From Faecalibacterium sp. UBA1771 (GTDB taxonomy: Bacteria; Bacillota; Clostridia; Oscillospirales; Ruminococcaceae), in contig DCGT01000022.1 of NCBI GenBank assembly GCA_002315315.1, positions 34,639 through 98,638 of the forward strand: DNA of 64,000 nucleotides. Direction: 5' to 3'. The notes under the pieces are model-generated. The model was not told the DNA's origin. It was given only the letters and a program-made list of their open reading frames with translations, and made no database searches. The position numbers were made by a program, and so were the translations under genes. Below, one piece after another: positions 62,726-64,000 of this stretch. Each line of letters opens with the position of its first letter. Position 1 is the stretch's first letter.

Positions 62726-63016
62726 ATGATTTCGGCTAATATAAAGGCGATGAGAGAAAATTCCGGATTATCTCAGGCGGCACTTGCCAAAAAGCTCGGT
62801 GTTTCAAGAACTAACGTGAACGCTTGGGAAATAGAGCTTTCAAATTCTACGGCGTATTATCTTATTGAGATGGCAAAAATTTTTTCATACGATAACGGAT
62901 TTCATTTTGGGAATACAGGACCAGGAACGATAGTTCTCAGGAATATGAATCAAGAGGAAAAACAGCTTATATACGGGTTGGTAAACTATATTTCGGGTAC
63001 AAAAGAAAATAATTGA
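62726..63016 (+). CDS. Small XRE-family helix-turn-helix regulator
   Basis: A 96-residue protein. ATG 62726 is preferred over GTG 62717 because AAGGacGGTG lies at a better distance. The HTH covers residues about 4-55 (IKAMRENSGLSQAALAKKLG, SRTNVNAWEIELSN). The rest (NMNQEEKQLIYGLVNYISGT) is a short tail. Targets unknown. It has its own promoter region and is convergent to trpB. Confidence 0.85.
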   Translation: MISANIKAMRENSGLSQAALAKKLGVSRTNVNAWEIELSNSTAYYLIEMAKIFSYDNGFHFGNTGPGTIVLRNMNQEEKQLIYGLVNYISGTKENN

Positions 63017-63027
63017 CATATAAAAAA

Positions 63028-63060
63028 GCATTCTCTCGGGCTTTATTCCGTCGAGAATGC
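63028..63060. terminator. Terminator between the XRE gene and trpB
   Basis: Stem GCATTCTC / GAGAATGC with a 17-base loop; a U-run follows on the minus strand, the trpB side. Confidence 0.7.
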
Positions 63061-63078
63061 CTTAATTTATATATTGTT

Positions 63079-64000
63079 TTATCTTATTCCGTATTTCTCA
63101 AGCACGAAATCCATATCCTTGTCGCCTCTGCCGGAGAGATTGATAAGCACCGAGCCTTTACCCATAGTTTGAGCGAGCTTGATACCGTATGCGACGGCGT
63201 GTGCACTCTCTATTGCGGGAATAATGCCCTCCAACCGCGACAGTCTGAAGAAGGCATCAATCGTTTCATCATCGGAGATAACGTCGTACTTTACTCTGCC
63301 TATATCGTGCAGGAAAGCGTGCTCGGGACCGGAGGACGGGTAGTCGAGTCCGGATGCGACCGAGTATACGGGCGCGGGGTTACCATCCTTATCCTTAAGC
63401 ATAATGCTGTTAAAGCCATGCATTACGCCCTCGCTTCCGTAGGTAATCGTTGCAGCGTTGTCGCCCATCCCGGGGCCTCTTCCCAGAGGCTCAACACCAT
63501 ATATTTCCACCGGGTCAGCAAGGAAAGGCACGAACATTCCGATGGAGTTGGAGCCTCCGCCAACGCATGCACAAACCTTATCCGGAAGATTTCCAGTCAT
63601 GTCAATGAACTGAGCCCTGGCTTCATCACCTACAACCTTCTGGAAATCGCGAACCATAAGAGGGAAGGGGTGGGGACCCGCAACCGTGCCGATACAGTAA
63701 ATTGCATCGTGGTATTCTCTGGAATATGCGCGGAAGGCAGCATCAACTGCTTCCTTTAATGTCTTGTAGCCCTCCGTAACAGGAACAACGCGGGCACCGA
63801 GAAGCTTCATTCTTGCCACATTGGGTGCCTGCTTTGCAATATCAACCTCTCCCATATAAACATCGCATTCAAGTCCAAAATATGCAGCTGCAGTTGCAAT
63901 TGCAACCCCATGCTGACCCGCACCCGTTTCCGCGATAAGCTTCTTCTTTCCCATATATTTTGCAAGAAGGCCCTGACCCATGCAGTGGTTCAGCTTGTGG
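63079..64000 (-). CDS. trpB: Tryptophan synthase beta chain (partial, N-terminus off window)
   Basis: The frame is open to the right edge, so the N-terminus is missing. The PLP-binding lysine is in the HKLNHC segment at 63994-63996. [20 protein letters not shown] and [15 protein letters not shown] (phosphate loop) are intact, and [17 protein letters not shown] is the usual end. It is the TrpB1 type that works with TrpA. No other trp gene is visible. Confidence 0.95.
   Translation of the reverse strand, partial: HKLNHCMGQGLLAKYMGKKKLIAETGAGQHGVAIATAAAYFGLECDVYMGEVDIAKQAPNVARMKLLGARVVPVTEGYKTLKEAVDAAFRAYSREYHDAIYCIGTVAGPHPFPLMVRDFQKVVGDEARAQFIDMTGNLPDKVCACVGGGSNSIGMFVPFLADPVEIYGVEPLGRGPGMGDNAATITYGSEGVMHGFNSIMLKDKDGNPAPVYSVASGLDYPSSGPEHAFLHDIGRVKYDVISDDETIDAFFRLSRLEGIIPAIESAHAVAYGIKLAQTMGKGSVLINLSGRGDKDMDFVLEKYGIR

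Noticed and set aside
1..64000. tRNA, rRNA, insertion sequence or CRISPR array
   Set aside because: I looked through the intergenic regions and saw no cloverleaf, T-loop, transposase or spaced repeats; small RNAs without strong primary signals could be missed by eye.

Overview
The window looks like chromosome from a Gram-positive, endospore-forming anaerobe of class Clostridia, probably a gut-type Oscillospiraceae/Ruminococcaceae relative. The reasons are sporulation genes throughout (sigK, spoIVA, sipL, spoVM, gerW/ytfJ, dacF), a class B sortase, RemA, Rex, PrkC/PrpC, AGGAGG-type ribosome binding sites, TTGACA/TATAAT promoters and moderate GC. I cannot name a species.

Layout. 1-2.0 kb is the edge of a conjugative element: a type IV coupling ATPase that runs off the left end, preceded by a VirB2-like pilin. 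2.4-6.3 kb holds a DUF5684 membrane protein, a STAS protein, a charged orphan, sigK and sortase B. 6.4-10.3 kb (+) holds DUF2461, an Mrp ATPase, DUF5685, a J-like protein without HPD, and a membrane protein. 10.3-16.7 kb (-) holds a CDF metal exporter with its own attenuator, potABCD behind a structured leader, and a split chromate transporter. 16.8-22.1 kb (-) holds a double glycosyltransferase and the spore-coat basement-layer cluster spoVM-sipL-spoIVA; spoVM encodes only 28 residues and is preceded by a 46-residue membrane ORF. 22.2-24 kb is a PPK2 kinase with a long extra C-terminus.

24-36.8 kb is one long minus-strand operon running yicC-remA-gmk-rpoZ-priA-def-fmt-yugP-rsmB-rlmN-prpC-prkC-rsgA from a strong promoter to a terminator. 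36.9-41 kb (-) is M50 protease-scpA-scpB-DUF2953-ytfJ-rluB-orphan. At 41.1-42.2 kb (+) rpmB is followed by a broken DpnI-type restriction gene. 42.2-48.4 kb (-) holds der, a DUF512 radical-SAM protein, rpmF, a small P-loop protein, pgi and dacF. 48.5-49.8 kb is mtaB; 49.9-54.8 kb (-) is tepA-ftsK-MBL hydrolase-DUF3006.

The right end (+) starts with three orphan genes. They are followed by aconitase-isocitrate dehydrogenase-rex-acetyltransferase, then a cobalamin riboswitch controlling a DUF4430 lipoprotein and an ECF substrate-binding subunit, then a small HTH regulator. A partial trpB on the minus strand runs off the right end.

Most of the window is ordinary core genome. The parts most worth a second look are the spoVM cluster with its tiny genes, the dpnI relic, the RNA leaders of the CDF, pot and B12 genes, and the unusual domain architectures of PrkC, PotD, PPK2 and the J-like protein. 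No tRNA, rRNA, insertion sequence or CRISPR array was seen.
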